A DNA stretch of 64,000 nt. It comes from Lustribacter sp965277075 (lineage in GTDB: Bacteria; Vulcanimicrobiota; Vulcanimicrobiia; Vulcanimicrobiales; Vulcanimicrobiaceae). The notes under the pieces were generated by a model, which was given only the letters and a program-made list of their open reading frames with translations, made no database searches and had not been told where the DNA came from. The position numbers were made by a program, and so were the translations under genes. Below, in pieces: positions 7,019-15,626 of the stretch (position 1 is the first letter of the stretch; the number at the start of each line of letters is the position of its first letter). The DNA is taken from NCBI GenBank assembly GCA_965277075.1, contig OZ255707.1, forward strand, positions 2,294,001-2,358,000, written 5' to 3'.

Positions 7019-9259
7019 GTGCCAGAATCCGTCTCTCTCGAGATCGGGGGTCGTACCCTCGTGATCGAGACCGGCGAGCTTGCAAAGCAAGCAAACGGCA
7101 GCGCGGTCGTCCGTTATGGAGACGCCGATGTCGTTCTCGCCGCTGTAACTGCCTCCGAGAAACCTCGTGAAGGCACCGATTTCTTTCCCCTGACGTGCGA
7201 TTTCGAAGAGAAGATGTACGCGGCCGGCAAAATTCCGGGCGGCTACATCAAGCGCGAAGGGCGCCCATCCGAACACGGAACCCTCAGCGCGCGCCAGATC
7301 GATCGCCCGATCCGCCCGCTTTTCCCGGACGGTTTCCGTAACGACGTACAGATCATCACGACGGTGCTCTCCATCGATCCGGAACTGGACGCCGACGTGC
7401 TCGCCGTGTGCGCTGCCGGTGCCGCGCTCGCCGTATCCGATATACCGTTCGACAAGAATGTCGCCGCCGTGCGCGTCGGACGCGACGAAGACGGTCACTA
7501 CATTATCAACCCGACGTTGCCGCAATACGAAACGGGCGGCATGGACATCGTGGTCGCCGGTACGTCCGATGCGGTGATGATGGTCGAAGGCGGCGGCCAC
7601 GAAATTTCCGAGGAAGAATTCCTCGGCGCCGTCGAGTTCGCACATGCCGCAATCAAAACGATCGTTGCGGCTATTGACAAATTGGCGAAGAAAGCCGGCA
7701 AGGCGAAGCGCGCGTTTCCGGTACAGGTCATCAATCCGACGCTCGATGCCTGGATGCGCAAGACGTTCAAAAAAGACGTCGCGAAAGCGATGCGCATTCA
7801 TGAGAAGCACGAGCGGGAAACGGCACTCGGCAAGATTTCGATCGAAGCTGCCCTCGAGAAGCTCACGGCTAAAGATGAAACGGTCCGCGCCGTTCTTGAG
7901 GACAAGACGCACAAGGACTTCGCGAAGATCGTCAAAGCGATGGAAGAGGACGAGCTACGCTCGATGGTCGTTGACGAAAAGATTCGTCCCGACGGTCGCG
8001 CGCCCAACGAGATTCGTGCGATCTGGTCGAAGGTCGGCTATGTGCCCCGCGTCCACGGCACCGGCGTTTTCACCCGGGGACAGACGCAAGTACTGAGCGC
8101 CGCGACGCTTGGATCGCTCGGTGACGAGCAGCGGCTCGACGGGATCATGGCGATTCCGAACAAACGCTACATGCACTACTACAACTTCCCACCGTACTCG
8201 ACGGGCGAGACAAAACCGATGCGCGCGCCGGGCCGGCGCGAAATCGGTCACGGACATCTCGCCGAACGGGCGCTCGTGCCGGTGCTCCCGCCGCAAGACG
8301 AGTTCCCGTACACGTTGCGCGTCATTAGCGAAGTGCTCGAGTCGAACGGTTCGTCGTCGATGGCGTCGGTCTGCGGTTCGACACTCGCATTGATGGACGC
8401 GGGCGTTCCCATCGCCAAGCACGTCGCCGGCGTCGCGATGGGTCTGGTTATCAACGGCAAGAAGCACGCGATCCTCACCGACATCCAAGGCATGGAAGAC
8501 GCGCTCGGGGAGATGGACTTCAAGGTGGCCGGCACGGTTGACGGCATCACCGCGATTCAGATGGACATCAAAGTCGCGGGCATCACGATCGACATCATGC
8601 GCGAAGCGATGGCGGAAGCAAAAAAATCGCGACTGTTCATCATCGACAAACTGAAAGAAACGATCCCCGGACCACGTAAGGAGCTCAGCGCCTACGCACC
8701 GCGCATGCTCGTGGTGACGATCAGCCCCGACAAGATCAAAGACGTGATCGGACCCGGCGGCAAAGTGATCAACAAGATCATCGCCGACACCGGCGCAAAG
8801 ATCGATATCGAGAACAACGGCCAGGTGTTCATCTCGGCGCCTGACGGCGTCAGCGCGGAAAAGGCCAAAGCGATGGTCGAATCGTTGACCAAGTCGGTCG
8901 CGGTCGGCGAAACGTACCTCGGCACCGTTACGCGTCTGATGAACTTCGGCGCGTTCGTCGCGTTCTTGCCGGGCAAAGAAGGCCTCGTCCATATTTCGCA
9001 GCTCGCGCCGCAACGCGTCGAGCGAGTCGAAGACGTCGTCAAGATCGGCGATCAGATCATGGTAAAGGTCGTCGAGATCGACTCGCAAGGCCGCATCAAT
9101 CTGTCGCGGAAAGCCGTTCTCGGCGGCGCCGCCGACGACACAGCAGCTCCCGCTTTGAACGGGAACGGCAACGGCCGTCCTCCGGCCGACGACGAGAGCG
9201 TCGGTTCCGGACGTAACGGTGCGCCGCGCGGTCGCGGCCGCCGTCCCCGCCGCGACTGA
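7019..9259 (+). CDS. pnp: Polyribonucleotide nucleotidyltransferase (PNPase)
   Basis: 746 residues from GTG at 7019 behind taggag; the open frame upstream to 6935 is not needed. PNPase degrades RNA 3'->5' phosphorolytically. Two RNase PH-like cores are present: GDADVVLAAVT...RREGRPSEHGTLSARQIDRPIRPLF, and the second with FTRGQTQVLSAATLGS, GRREIGHGHLAERAL and SEVLESNGSSSMASVCG. They are followed by a KH domain (VIGPGGKVINKIIADTGAKIDI) and an S1 domain (GETYLGTVTRLMNFGAFVAFLPGKEGLVHISQL). The last 35 residues are a Gly/Arg/Asn-rich disordered tail. The 143-bp rpsO-pnp spacer holds a GC hairpin (ggccg..cggcc) followed by tttt near 6912-6930, possibly a processing or attenuation site. Confidence 0.97.
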   Translation: MPESVSLEIGGRTLVIETGELAKQANGSAVVRYGDADVVLAAVTASEKPREGTDFFPLTCDFEEKMYAAGKIPGGYIKREGRPSEHGTLSARQIDRPIRPLFPDGFRNDVQIITTVLSIDPELDADVLAVCAAGAALAVSDIPFDKNVAAVRVGRDEDGHYIINPTLPQYETGGMDIVVAGTSDAVMMVEGGGHEISEEEFLGAVEFAHAAIKTIVAAIDKLAKKAGKAKRAFPVQVINPTLDAWMRKTFKKDVAKAMRIHEKHERETALGKISIEAALEKLTAKDETVRAVLEDKTHKDFAKIVKAMEEDELRSMVVDEKIRPDGRAPNEIRAIWSKVGYVPRVHGTGVFTRGQTQVLSAATLGSLGDEQRLDGIMAIPNKRYMHYYNFPPYSTGETKPMRAPGRREIGHGHLAERALVPVLPPQDEFPYTLRVISEVLESNGSSSMASVCGSTLALMDAGVPIAKHVAGVAMGLVINGKKHAILTDIQGMEDALGEMDFKVAGTVDGITAIQMDIKVAGITIDIMREAMAEAKKSRLFIIDKLKETIPGPRKELSAYAPRMLVVTISPDKIKDVIGPGGKVINKIIADTGAKIDIENNGQVFISAPDGVSAEKAKAMVESLTKSVAVGETYLGTVTRLMNFGAFVAFLPGKEGLVHISQLAPQRVERVEDVVKIGDQIMVKVVEIDSQGRINLSRKAVLGGAADDTAAPALNGNGNGRPPADDESVGSGRNGAPRGRGRRPRRD

Positions 9260-9281
9260 ACGTCTGCCGGGCGGCGCGCTC

Positions 9282-9827
9282 GTGCGCGTCGCTCGATCTC
9301 TCGCGTTCCTCCTGAGTACGGCGGCGCTGCTCGGCGCGCATCGTGCCCCGACCGTGTTCGATCTCGACCGGGTCGGCCGGGCGGCGCCGCCGATCGTTCT
9401 CACGTTAGCCGATGGTGCAAGGTTGCCGCTCAATGCGCTACGCGGGAAACCGGCGTACGTGTTTTTGTTCGCCAGCTGGTGTGAACCGTGCGCGATCGCA
9501 ATGCCGTGGGTCCGCGCCGCGTATGCCGCGTACGGCGACCGGGTGCAGTTCGTCGGCATCGACGTGCTCGACGCGCACGCGACGGCCGAAGCATTCGTCC
9601 GCGACCAGAAGCTGCCGTTCGACGTCGCGATCGTGGACAAATCGGCGATCGATGCCATCGCCGACGACAACGCGCGGATCGACGCCGGTGTGAAGTATCA
9701 GATTCCGGCCGATTACGTGATCGACGCAGCGGGTGTCGTACGTGCGGCGTGGCACGGCATTCCGGTGGATCGCAGCGGTACGCCCGTCGATGTGTTGCCC
9801 GACGCGCTCGCGAAGATCGCGCCGTGA
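9282..9827 (+). CDS. TlpA/ResA-like thioredoxin-fold protein, exported
   Basis: About 181 residues from GTG at 9282, giving RVARSLAFLLSTAALLGA as signal peptide or anchor. A thioredoxin-like domain follows: GKPAYVFLFASWCEPCAIAMPWVRAAYAAYGDRVQFVGIDV, with the redox pair in WCEPC and the cis-Pro region IPADYVIDAAGVV. Family members act in the periplasm as thiol-disulfide reductases, for example in cytochrome c maturation; no cytochrome genes are nearby. The gene ends in a GTGA overlap with the binding-protein gene, so the two are translationally coupled. Confidence 0.85.
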   Translation: MRVARSLAFLLSTAALLGAHRAPTVFDLDRVGRAAPPIVLTLADGARLPLNALRGKPAYVFLFASWCEPCAIAMPWVRAAYAAYGDRVQFVGIDVLDAHATAEAFVRDQKLPFDVAIVDKSAIDAIADDNARIDAGVKYQIPADYVIDAAGVVRAAWHGIPVDRSGTPVDVLPDALAKIAP

Positions 9828-10969
9828 TTCGATCGGAGTTTCTTTCCACGCTCGGCGCGACGTCGGTAGCGGCGACGCTTCCTGCCTACACTCCGACGGT
9901 GTCGATTGCCGTCGTGGGACCGTTCAGCGGTCCGGCACGCGGGATCGGCCTGCAGATGCAAGCCGGCGTGCAAGGCGCCGTTGACGAGATCAACACCTAC
10001 GCCTCGGCGCTCAACGCACTCTCGCGCGCGTATGAAGTGCGGACGTTCGACGATCAGAATCAAGTCGCGACTGCGATTCTGCAGGCGCAGTTCGCGACCG
10101 GCGACAGCTCCGTCATTGCGGCGATCGGGCATATCAGCGCCGACGCAACGATCCAGGCGATTCCAACCTACGGTGCCGCGCAGATGCCGCTGGTCGTCCC
10201 GACGAGTACCGACGATCGCATAACGGCGACGGTATACCGCGATGTCTTTCGTCTCGCGACGAAAGACTCGTCGGAAGGTGCGATCTTCGCGCGCGCCGCG
10301 CTCAAAACGTACCAGCCGAAGTCACCCTATCTCTTCGTCCAGAACGGCGACTACGGCGCCGACGTCGCAAACGGTTTTATCGACGCGATGAGCCAGGCGA
10401 AAGTCGTCACGCACTATCAGCAGTTCACGTACGACAAGCCGGACTTTGTCACGATCGTCACCAAAGCGCTTGAGAGCACGCTCGACTACGTGTTCCTTGC
10501 GGGGACGGTCGGCGACATGGGGCCGATCGTCGCGGTGCTGCGCGAGCGCGGCTATACCGGCCCGATCGGCGCATCCCAAGGATTCTTCGATGCCGGAACG
10601 CTCAAGCTCGGCGCCGGTGCGAACGACATGCTCGTTTCGACGTCGATGCCGTACCTGACGCTCGCGCCGACGTCAATTCGCTACGTCAACGATTACCAGC
10701 TGCACAAGGGTGCGCTCACGCCGGTCGCGGCCTTCGGCTACGCGGCCATGCAAGTGATCGCGGCGGCGATCACGCGCACGGGCGCCAACGCGCGCAATAC
10801 GCTCCTCAACGCCATGCAATCCGGCTTGCCGGCAGACACGATCGTCGGCACGTTTTCTTTCACCGGAACCGGCGACGCGCTCGATCCGCAGCTCTACTTC
10901 TATACGGTGCGCGACGGAAAATTCGCGTACGCACACCAAGCGCACCCGTCGGCATTCATGGTGAAATAG
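9824..10969 (+). CDS. Periplasmic substrate-binding protein (branched-chain amino-acid type)
   Basis: 381 residues from GTG at 9824, overlapping the upstream TGA. Peripla_BP_6 / Leu-Ile-Val-binding architecture: VSIAVVGPFSGPARGIGLQMQAGVQGAVDEINTYA at the N-lobe, IAAIGHISADATIQAIPTYGAAQMPLVVPTSTDD, FVQNGDYGADVANGFIDAM and a C-terminal YTVRDGKF. The N-terminal region (IRSEFLSTLGATSVAATLPAYTPTVS) resembles a short export signal. No permease or ATPase genes are present, so it is an orphan binding protein. Pairing with the thioredoxin-like gene is unusual. Confidence 0.85.
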   Translation: MIRSEFLSTLGATSVAATLPAYTPTVSIAVVGPFSGPARGIGLQMQAGVQGAVDEINTYASALNALSRAYEVRTFDDQNQVATAILQAQFATGDSSVIAAIGHISADATIQAIPTYGAAQMPLVVPTSTDDRITATVYRDVFRLATKDSSEGAIFARAALKTYQPKSPYLFVQNGDYGADVANGFIDAMSQAKVVTHYQQFTYDKPDFVTIVTKALESTLDYVFLAGTVGDMGPIVAVLRERGYTGPIGASQGFFDAGTLKLGAGANDMLVSTSMPYLTLAPTSIRYVNDYQLHKGALTPVAAFGYAAMQVIAAAITRTGANARNTLLNAMQSGLPADTIVGTFSFTGTGDALDPQLYFYTVRDGKFAYAHQAHPSAFMVK

Positions 10970-10988
10970 GTGCAATAACGACCGGCGC

Positions 10989-11897
10989 TCAGGCTGCCGT
11001 CGGCGTCGGTGTTGCCTTGGCCGCATGCACGCCGACTTCGTCGCCGCGCGACCGTGCGTAAACTTTCGTGAATTCCGCACCGAAGAGCAGCACGAGCGCC
11101 GAGTAGTAGACCCAGAGCAGTAGCGCGACGAGCGAGCCCGCAGCTCCGTATGCGGATGCGACGCCCGTACGTCCGAGATACAATCCGATCAGCGCCTGGC
11201 CGATGACGATCAGGATCGCGGTGATCGCCGCACCCACCCAGACGTCTCTCCAGCGCACGGTGGCATCCGGCAGAAAACGGTACATTAGCGCGAAGAGAAC
11301 GGTGAGCACGATGAGCGACACGAGCCAGTTGACGATTGCGAACAGCACGCCCGCGCCCGGAAACGGTAGGAGCTTCGCGAACGAGCCCGAGACGAACGAT
11401 ATCACCGCGTTCGCGAGAAATGACGCCATCAGCAGAGCGCCGATGACGATCAGCATCAGAACGGATGCGAGCCGGTCACGCAGGATCGTCCAAATCGAGC
11501 CCTTTTTCGGGCCGACGTTCCACACGGTATTGAGCGCATCTTGAAGTGCGGCAAACAGTCCGGTCGCACCGACGATGAACGTCACCCAGCCGATGGTCTG
11601 CGCGATCATCGATTCGCGCGGCTTCGAGAAACTCACGTCGATCATTTCGCGCAGAAGCTTCGCCCCATCGCTTCCGACCGAACTTGCGACCTGACCGATC
11701 AACTGTTGCTCGATCTGCGCGTGCGGATGCGAAGCACCGGTGAAGCCGAGGACGTTGCCGACGATCGCAATCACGATGATAAAGAGCGGTGCGATCGCGA
11801 AGATCGTCGAGTACGCTAATCCGGCGGCGAGGCGCGGCGCTTTATCGTTGTTCCACTCTGCAACCGTCGCTTTCACGATTTCTATTGCCGGCGGCAT
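10989..11897 (-). CDS. YihY/BrkB family inner-membrane protein
   Basis: 302 residues from ATG at 11897. The family pattern is clear: WNNDKAPRLAAGLAYSTIFAIAPLFIIVIAIVG at the N-terminus, then about six hydrophobic segments (including LMLIVIGALLMASFLANAVISFV, LFAIVNWLVSLIVLTVLFALMYRFLP, VGAAITAILIVIGQALIGLYLG and GSLVALLLWVYYSALVLLFGAEFTKVYA). Members were once called ribonuclease BN; the function is not established. A possible lipid-related or transport role is inference. It is divergent from the SRPBCC gene with 79 bp between starts. Confidence 0.88.
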   Translation of the reverse strand: MPPAIEIVKATVAEWNNDKAPRLAAGLAYSTIFAIAPLFIIVIAIVGNVLGFTGASHPHAQIEQQLIGQVASSVGSDGAKLLREMIDVSFSKPRESMIAQTIGWVTFIVGATGLFAALQDALNTVWNVGPKKGSIWTILRDRLASVLMLIVIGALLMASFLANAVISFVSGSFAKLLPFPGAGVLFAIVNWLVSLIVLTVLFALMYRFLPDATVRWRDVWVGAAITAILIVIGQALIGLYLGRTGVASAYGAAGSLVALLLWVYYSALVLLFGAEFTKVYARSRGDEVGVHAAKATPTPTAA

Positions 11898-11976
11898 GCT
11901 CAAGTCATACCCAGGTTTCGCCGTGGCAGCGACGGGTATCGCTCCTCTACCCAAGCGATTTCCAGGGAGCAGGCAG

Positions 11977-12594
11977 ATGGCACAACATAGCGCGAGCGTA
12001 ACGGTCCACGCCCCGGTGCACGACGTTTACAGCCTCTTCACCCACTTCAACGACTACCCGAAATTCATGACGTACGTCAAGGAAGTGACCTATTTGGACG
12101 GCCAGCGGAGTCATTGGGTCGTCGACGTCATCGGACGCCACGAATGGGACGCGGTCAACGACGGCTGGGTCGCGGACCGCGAAATCGGCTGGCGCTCGAC
12201 GAGCGGCATCGAGAACAGCGGGCGGATCGTCTTCGAAGCCGAGGGAGCGGATGCCACGTTGCTGACGGCGCAGATCATCTACACGCCGCCCGCCGGCGCG
12301 GTCGGACAGACGGTCGAAGCGCTCGGCGGCGGGGCGCAATTCGAAGCGCGGCTTAAACATGACCTCGGTCATTTCGCGCAGATGGTAGCCGAAGCGCCCG
12401 CCGGGGCGCTCGATCCGACATCGTCTTCGTATTTGTTTCATGCCGATAGCGCCGCTGCCAAAGGCCAAACGACGAAGGCGCAAGATCAAACGATGGGGAT
12501 GTCCGACATCCCGGCCGACGACGGTAGCGGCATGAGCGAAGGCGCCGGCGTCCCCGAAGTGCCGGGAACGTCGGCGCGCGACGTTATTCGCTAA
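11977..12594 (+). CDS. SRPBCC (polyketide cyclase/START-like) protein
   Basis: 205 residues from ATG at 11977 (MAQHSASVTVHAPVHDVYSLFTHFNDYPKFMTYVKEVTYLD). The conserved beta-strand/helix start and GWVADREIGWRSTSGIENSGRI mark the START-like fold of the COG5637 type, a lipid- or aromatic-binding cup. The last 60 residues are Gly/Ser/Asp-rich and probably disordered. A second SRPBCC gene is at 47706. The stop overlaps the stop of the convergent acidic mini-protein gene. Confidence 0.85.
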   Translation: MAQHSASVTVHAPVHDVYSLFTHFNDYPKFMTYVKEVTYLDGQRSHWVVDVIGRHEWDAVNDGWVADREIGWRSTSGIENSGRIVFEAEGADATLLTAQIIYTPPAGAVGQTVEALGGGAQFEARLKHDLGHFAQMVAEAPAGALDPTSSSYLFHADSAAAKGQTTKAQDQTMGMSDIPADDGSGMSEGAGVPEVPGTSARDVIR

Positions 12595-12794
12595 GCTTCG
12601 TCGTCTTGGTCGTCCTCAAGCTCTTCGTCGTCATCGTCATCGTCGTCGTCTTCATCGTCGTCGACGACTTCCTCAGAACCTTGATCGAGGACGTCCGGAT
12701 CGAGGGTCTGCGTACGCGCAACATCATCGCGGGCAGCCGGCGTCGGCATCCGTTCCTCGGTGAGGTCGTCTTGGTAGAGTTCTCGTGATTCCAT
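12591..12794 (-). CDS. Small acidic protein with poly-Asp/Glu tail
   Basis: 67 residues from ATG at 12794, with a good gaggag site about 8 bases upstream. The first 35 residues are ordinary (MESRELYQDDLTEERMPTPAARDDVARTQTLDPDVL). The rest is almost entirely Asp/Glu (VVDDDEDDDDDDDDEELEDDQDDEA). I do not recognise it. Such tails can bind metal ions or basic proteins, but the codon monotony (GAC/GAT/GAA) could also be a simple-sequence expansion. The good ribosome site and clean convergent stop favour a real gene. Confidence 0.55.
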   Translation of the reverse strand: MESRELYQDDLTEERMPTPAARDDVARTQTLDPDVLDQGSEEVVDDDEDDDDDDDDEELEDDQDDEA

Positions 12795-12871
12795 GTGCGA
12801 TGTCTCCTCGGTGAGATCCGCTGGCCGCGTACCCGCCGACCTCGACGGGTAAACCCGTCGCTCGGCGCTTC

Positions 12872-14281
12872 CTATCGCATCAGGTTTGCACGGCCGAGAT
12901 CGAGTTGCGCGACCGGGATCGTCACGACATCGGCGTGAACGCTCGTGATATCGGCGCGAAAACGTTGCGCGTCACCGACCAAAATGACGAACGGGTCGAG
13001 CGCCATATGCGCAGCCGCGAACGCCCGCACGTCGGCCGGCGTGACGGCTTCGACTTGGGGCATGTACGCCGCGAGATCGTCGAGCGGAGCGTCATAGAGC
13101 GCGAGTTCACCGAGCAGCCCCGCGATGCCGTCGATCGTTTCGATCGAACGCGAAAAGCCGCCGGTCACCGTTGCTTTGCGCGTCACCAATTCGCTCTCAT
13201 CGCAGACGTTCGCGGCCAGCCCGTCGAGCGTTGCGAGAATGACGGCCGTTGCTTCACCGACACGCGTATGGTCGACGAGCGTCGACGCGAGAAATACCCC
13301 CGGCGCGCGCCGTGCGATCAGTTGTGCACCGGCCCCGTACGACAATCCACGCTTGACGCGGACTTCCTGATTGAGGCGTCCGCTGTAACCGGAGAGGACG
13401 GCGGTTGCAACGACGCCCGCGACGTAGTCGAGCGCGCGACGTGCGATGCCGAGGCGCCCGACGATGATCGACGTGCGGCCCGCATCGGGTTTGTCGACGA
13501 TCACGACGCGCGTCCGCGGCACGGGCATGTCGAACGGAGCGGCCACCGCTAGCGGAACCTCCGGCGCGCGCCATGCGCCGAACTGCTGGTCGATCAGCGC
13601 GAACGCCGCGTCCGGCGCGATATCGCCGCCTAGGATCAGCGTCGCGTTATCGGGGCGAACGTGCCGCTCGTGAAAATACGCAACGTTCGCGCGATCGAGT
13701 GACGCCAGCGTGTCGGCCGTACCGGCCACCGGATGACCGTAAGGCGACGCACCGAATGCCGTCCGCTGCGCGACGAGACGCGCGAGCGCACTCGGATTGC
13801 TGTACGTCAGAGCCAGATCGCCGATCGCTTTCGTCCGCACGCGTTCGACTTCATTCGGCGCGAACGCCGGCGTGCGCGCGACCTCATCGAGCAGTGCGAG
13901 CGCGGCCGGAAAAACGTTGGTTAGGGCGCTGACGGACACGACGGTCGCATCGTAGCCCGATGACGCGTCGAGCCGCGCGCCCAGGCCGTCGATGGTCTGC
14001 GCGAGTTCGACGGCCGACCGGCGGGTGGTTCCCTGTGTCATCAGCGCCGCAGTGAGGGCCGCGAGCCCCGATTCCGCTTCGGCTTCCGCCGACGCGCCGC
14101 CGCCCACCAGTAATTGCGCGGCGACGATCGGCACGCCGAATGCTTTTGGACCGCTACGTTGCTGGAACACGATGGCGCGCAATCCGTTGGGAAACGTGCG
14201 TTCGACCGGCGTCGGCAATTCGGCGCGATGCGGTGCGCCCGGCGACGGCGGTTTTTCCAGCGGGACGAGCGCGTTCGTCAC
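12872..14281 (-). CDS. M16 (insulinase-like) peptidase homologue, inactive partner subunit
   Basis: 469 residues from GTG at 14281, overlapping the TGA of the upstream M16 gene (GTGA). Two M16 halves are seen: FPNGLRAIVFQQRSGPKAFGVPIVAAQLLVGGGASAE, and the C-terminal RTSIIVGRLGI...VLSGYSGRLNQEVRVKRGLSYGAGAQ with the Arg/Tyr pair (GLSYG) that completes the partner's active site. The zinc motif HxxEH is absent: the site reads SGLAALTAALM. It should be the non-catalytic half of a heterodimer with the protein encoded just upstream, as in mitochondrial-processing-peptidase-like pairs. Confidence 0.88.
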   Translation of the reverse strand: MTNALVPLEKPPSPGAPHRAELPTPVERTFPNGLRAIVFQQRSGPKAFGVPIVAAQLLVGGGASAEAEAESGLAALTAALMTQGTTRRSAVELAQTIDGLGARLDASSGYDATVVSVSALTNVFPAALALLDEVARTPAFAPNEVERVRTKAIGDLALTYSNPSALARLVAQRTAFGASPYGHPVAGTADTLASLDRANVAYFHERHVRPDNATLILGGDIAPDAAFALIDQQFGAWRAPEVPLAVAAPFDMPVPRTRVVIVDKPDAGRTSIIVGRLGIARRALDYVAGVVATAVLSGYSGRLNQEVRVKRGLSYGAGAQLIARRAPGVFLASTLVDHTRVGEATAVILATLDGLAANVCDESELVTRKATVTGGFSRSIETIDGIAGLLGELALYDAPLDDLAAYMPQVEAVTPADVRAFAAAHMALDPFVILVGDAQRFRADITSVHADVVTIPVAQLDLGRANLMR

Positions 14282-15618
14282 AGCGGAAGGTACTCGATCG
14301 TCGTCCGGTTCGACGGAACGCAATACTGCCGCGCAACGCGCTGCACGTCATCGGGCGACACCGCGCGATAGCGCGCGAGATCGTCGTTGATCGCGCTCGG
14401 GTCGTCGCGTTCGACCGCACTGCGGACCATCGCCACGGCGATACTGTTGTACGTTTGCCGGCCGCGCACGAACGAACTCGCAATCTGCGTGCGCACGCGT
14501 TCGACCTCGTCCATCGCCGGCGGAGCGTCGTGCAGTGCCGCGACCTCCGCATCGAGCGCCGCGTGCAGCCGCTCGACGGTGACATCGCTCGCGGCGATTG
14601 CGCGAACCGCGAAAAGTCCGGCCTGTTCGCGCAGATCGGCGCTGGCGTATGCGCCGGTGGCAATGCGCTGGCGGTACACGAGCGACTGGTACAAGCGCGA
14701 GCTCTTCCCCATGCCGAGCAACGCTTCGAGCACGTCGAGGGCGGCGAAGTCCGGATGACGCCAGGCCGGAATGTGATACGCAAACTCCAGTGCCGGGAGC
14801 GGAACGTTTGCCGCGCGATACGTGTACGTCCGCTCGCCGGTCTGCGGCGGCTCGACAACCGTGACGCGTGGAATCGTCGCCTCCGGCTGCGGAATGCGCC
14901 CGAAATAGCGGTCGATCCATGCATTCGCCGGCATCGGCTCGAAATCGCCGACCAAGACGAGGACCGCGTTATCGGGGCGGTAGTACGTCGCGTGGAACGC
15001 GACGACGTCCTCGATCGTCGCGGCGCGCAAGTTGTCGGGATCGCCGATGACACCCCGCCGATAGGGATGCACCTGATATGCTTCGCGGTTCACGAGTTCG
15101 TCGAGCATGCCATACGGCTCGGCCAGAATTCGCTGGTCGTATTCACCGATGACGACGTCGCGTTCGGTGTGAAAGTGCTCCTCGGTGACGGCCAACGAGC
15201 CAAGCCGGTCGGCTTCCGCCCACAACAGCGTTTCGAGATAATTCGACGGCACGACTTCGTAGTAGTTCGTGATGTCGTCGGCCGTGAACGCGTTATTGAC
15301 GCCGCCGATATCTTCGGTGAGGCGGTCGATTGTCTCCGGCCGCGTATTTTTCGTGCCCTTGAACATCAGGTGTTCGAAGAGGTGCGCGAAGCCCGACCGC
15401 CCGGGCGGATCGTCCTTTCCGCCGACGCGATAGCCGATATTGATGGCAACCGACGGAACGCGGTGGTCCTCGACGAGGAGCACGCGCAGCCCGTTTGCCA
15501 GGACGCGGTCGGTAAAGTCGATGGGCGCGACCGCCGTTGCGGCGCCCGGAGACGAACTCGTCAAGATTGGCCGAAATGCGTGATGGAACTGTGACGTTCC
15601 TATGCCGAATGGGCACAT
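14278..15618 (-). CDS. M16 zinc peptidase, catalytic subunit
   Basis: 446 residues from ATG at 15618; a TTG at 15564 (LTSSSPGAATAVAPIDF) is an alternative that leaves room for a divergent promoter. The catalytic zinc site HLFEH (in FAHLFEHLMFKGT) is intact, with the downstream third ligand region ERDVVIGEYDQR about 75 residues later. It probably works as a heterodimer with the inactive homologue encoded next. There is no clear signal peptide, so compartment is uncertain. It is divergent from the TamB-like gene, suggesting an envelope quality-control role; that part is inference. Confidence 0.92.
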   Translation of the reverse strand: MCPFGIGTSQFHHAFRPILTSSSPGAATAVAPIDFTDRVLANGLRVLLVEDHRVPSVAINIGYRVGGKDDPPGRSGFAHLFEHLMFKGTKNTRPETIDRLTEDIGGVNNAFTADDITNYYEVVPSNYLETLLWAEADRLGSLAVTEEHFHTERDVVIGEYDQRILAEPYGMLDELVNREAYQVHPYRRGVIGDPDNLRAATIEDVVAFHATYYRPDNAVLVLVGDFEPMPANAWIDRYFGRIPQPEATIPRVTVVEPPQTGERTYTYRAANVPLPALEFAYHIPAWRHPDFAALDVLEALLGMGKSSRLYQSLVYRQRIATGAYASADLREQAGLFAVRAIAASDVTVERLHAALDAEVAALHDAPPAMDEVERVRTQIASSFVRGRQTYNSIAVAMVRSAVERDDPSAINDDLARYRAVSPDDVQRVARQYCVPSNRTTIEYLPL

Positions 15619-15626
15619 CGCTCGTA

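Noticed and set aside
7955..9670. 571-codon minus-strand open frame opposite pnp
   Set aside because: It is antisense to the conserved PNPase and TlpA-like genes, His/Arg/Asp-rich and has no family pattern. Long antisense frames are expected in this codon usage.
12606..12788. Val/Ile-rich plus-strand frame (VVIVVVFIVVDDFL) resembling a membrane segment
   Set aside because: It is the antisense reading of the poly-Asp tract of the minus-strand gene; no ribosome-binding site.
14140..15594. 484-codon plus-strand frame over the M16 peptidase
   Set aside because: It covers the HxxEH gene in antisense and shows no recognisable domain.
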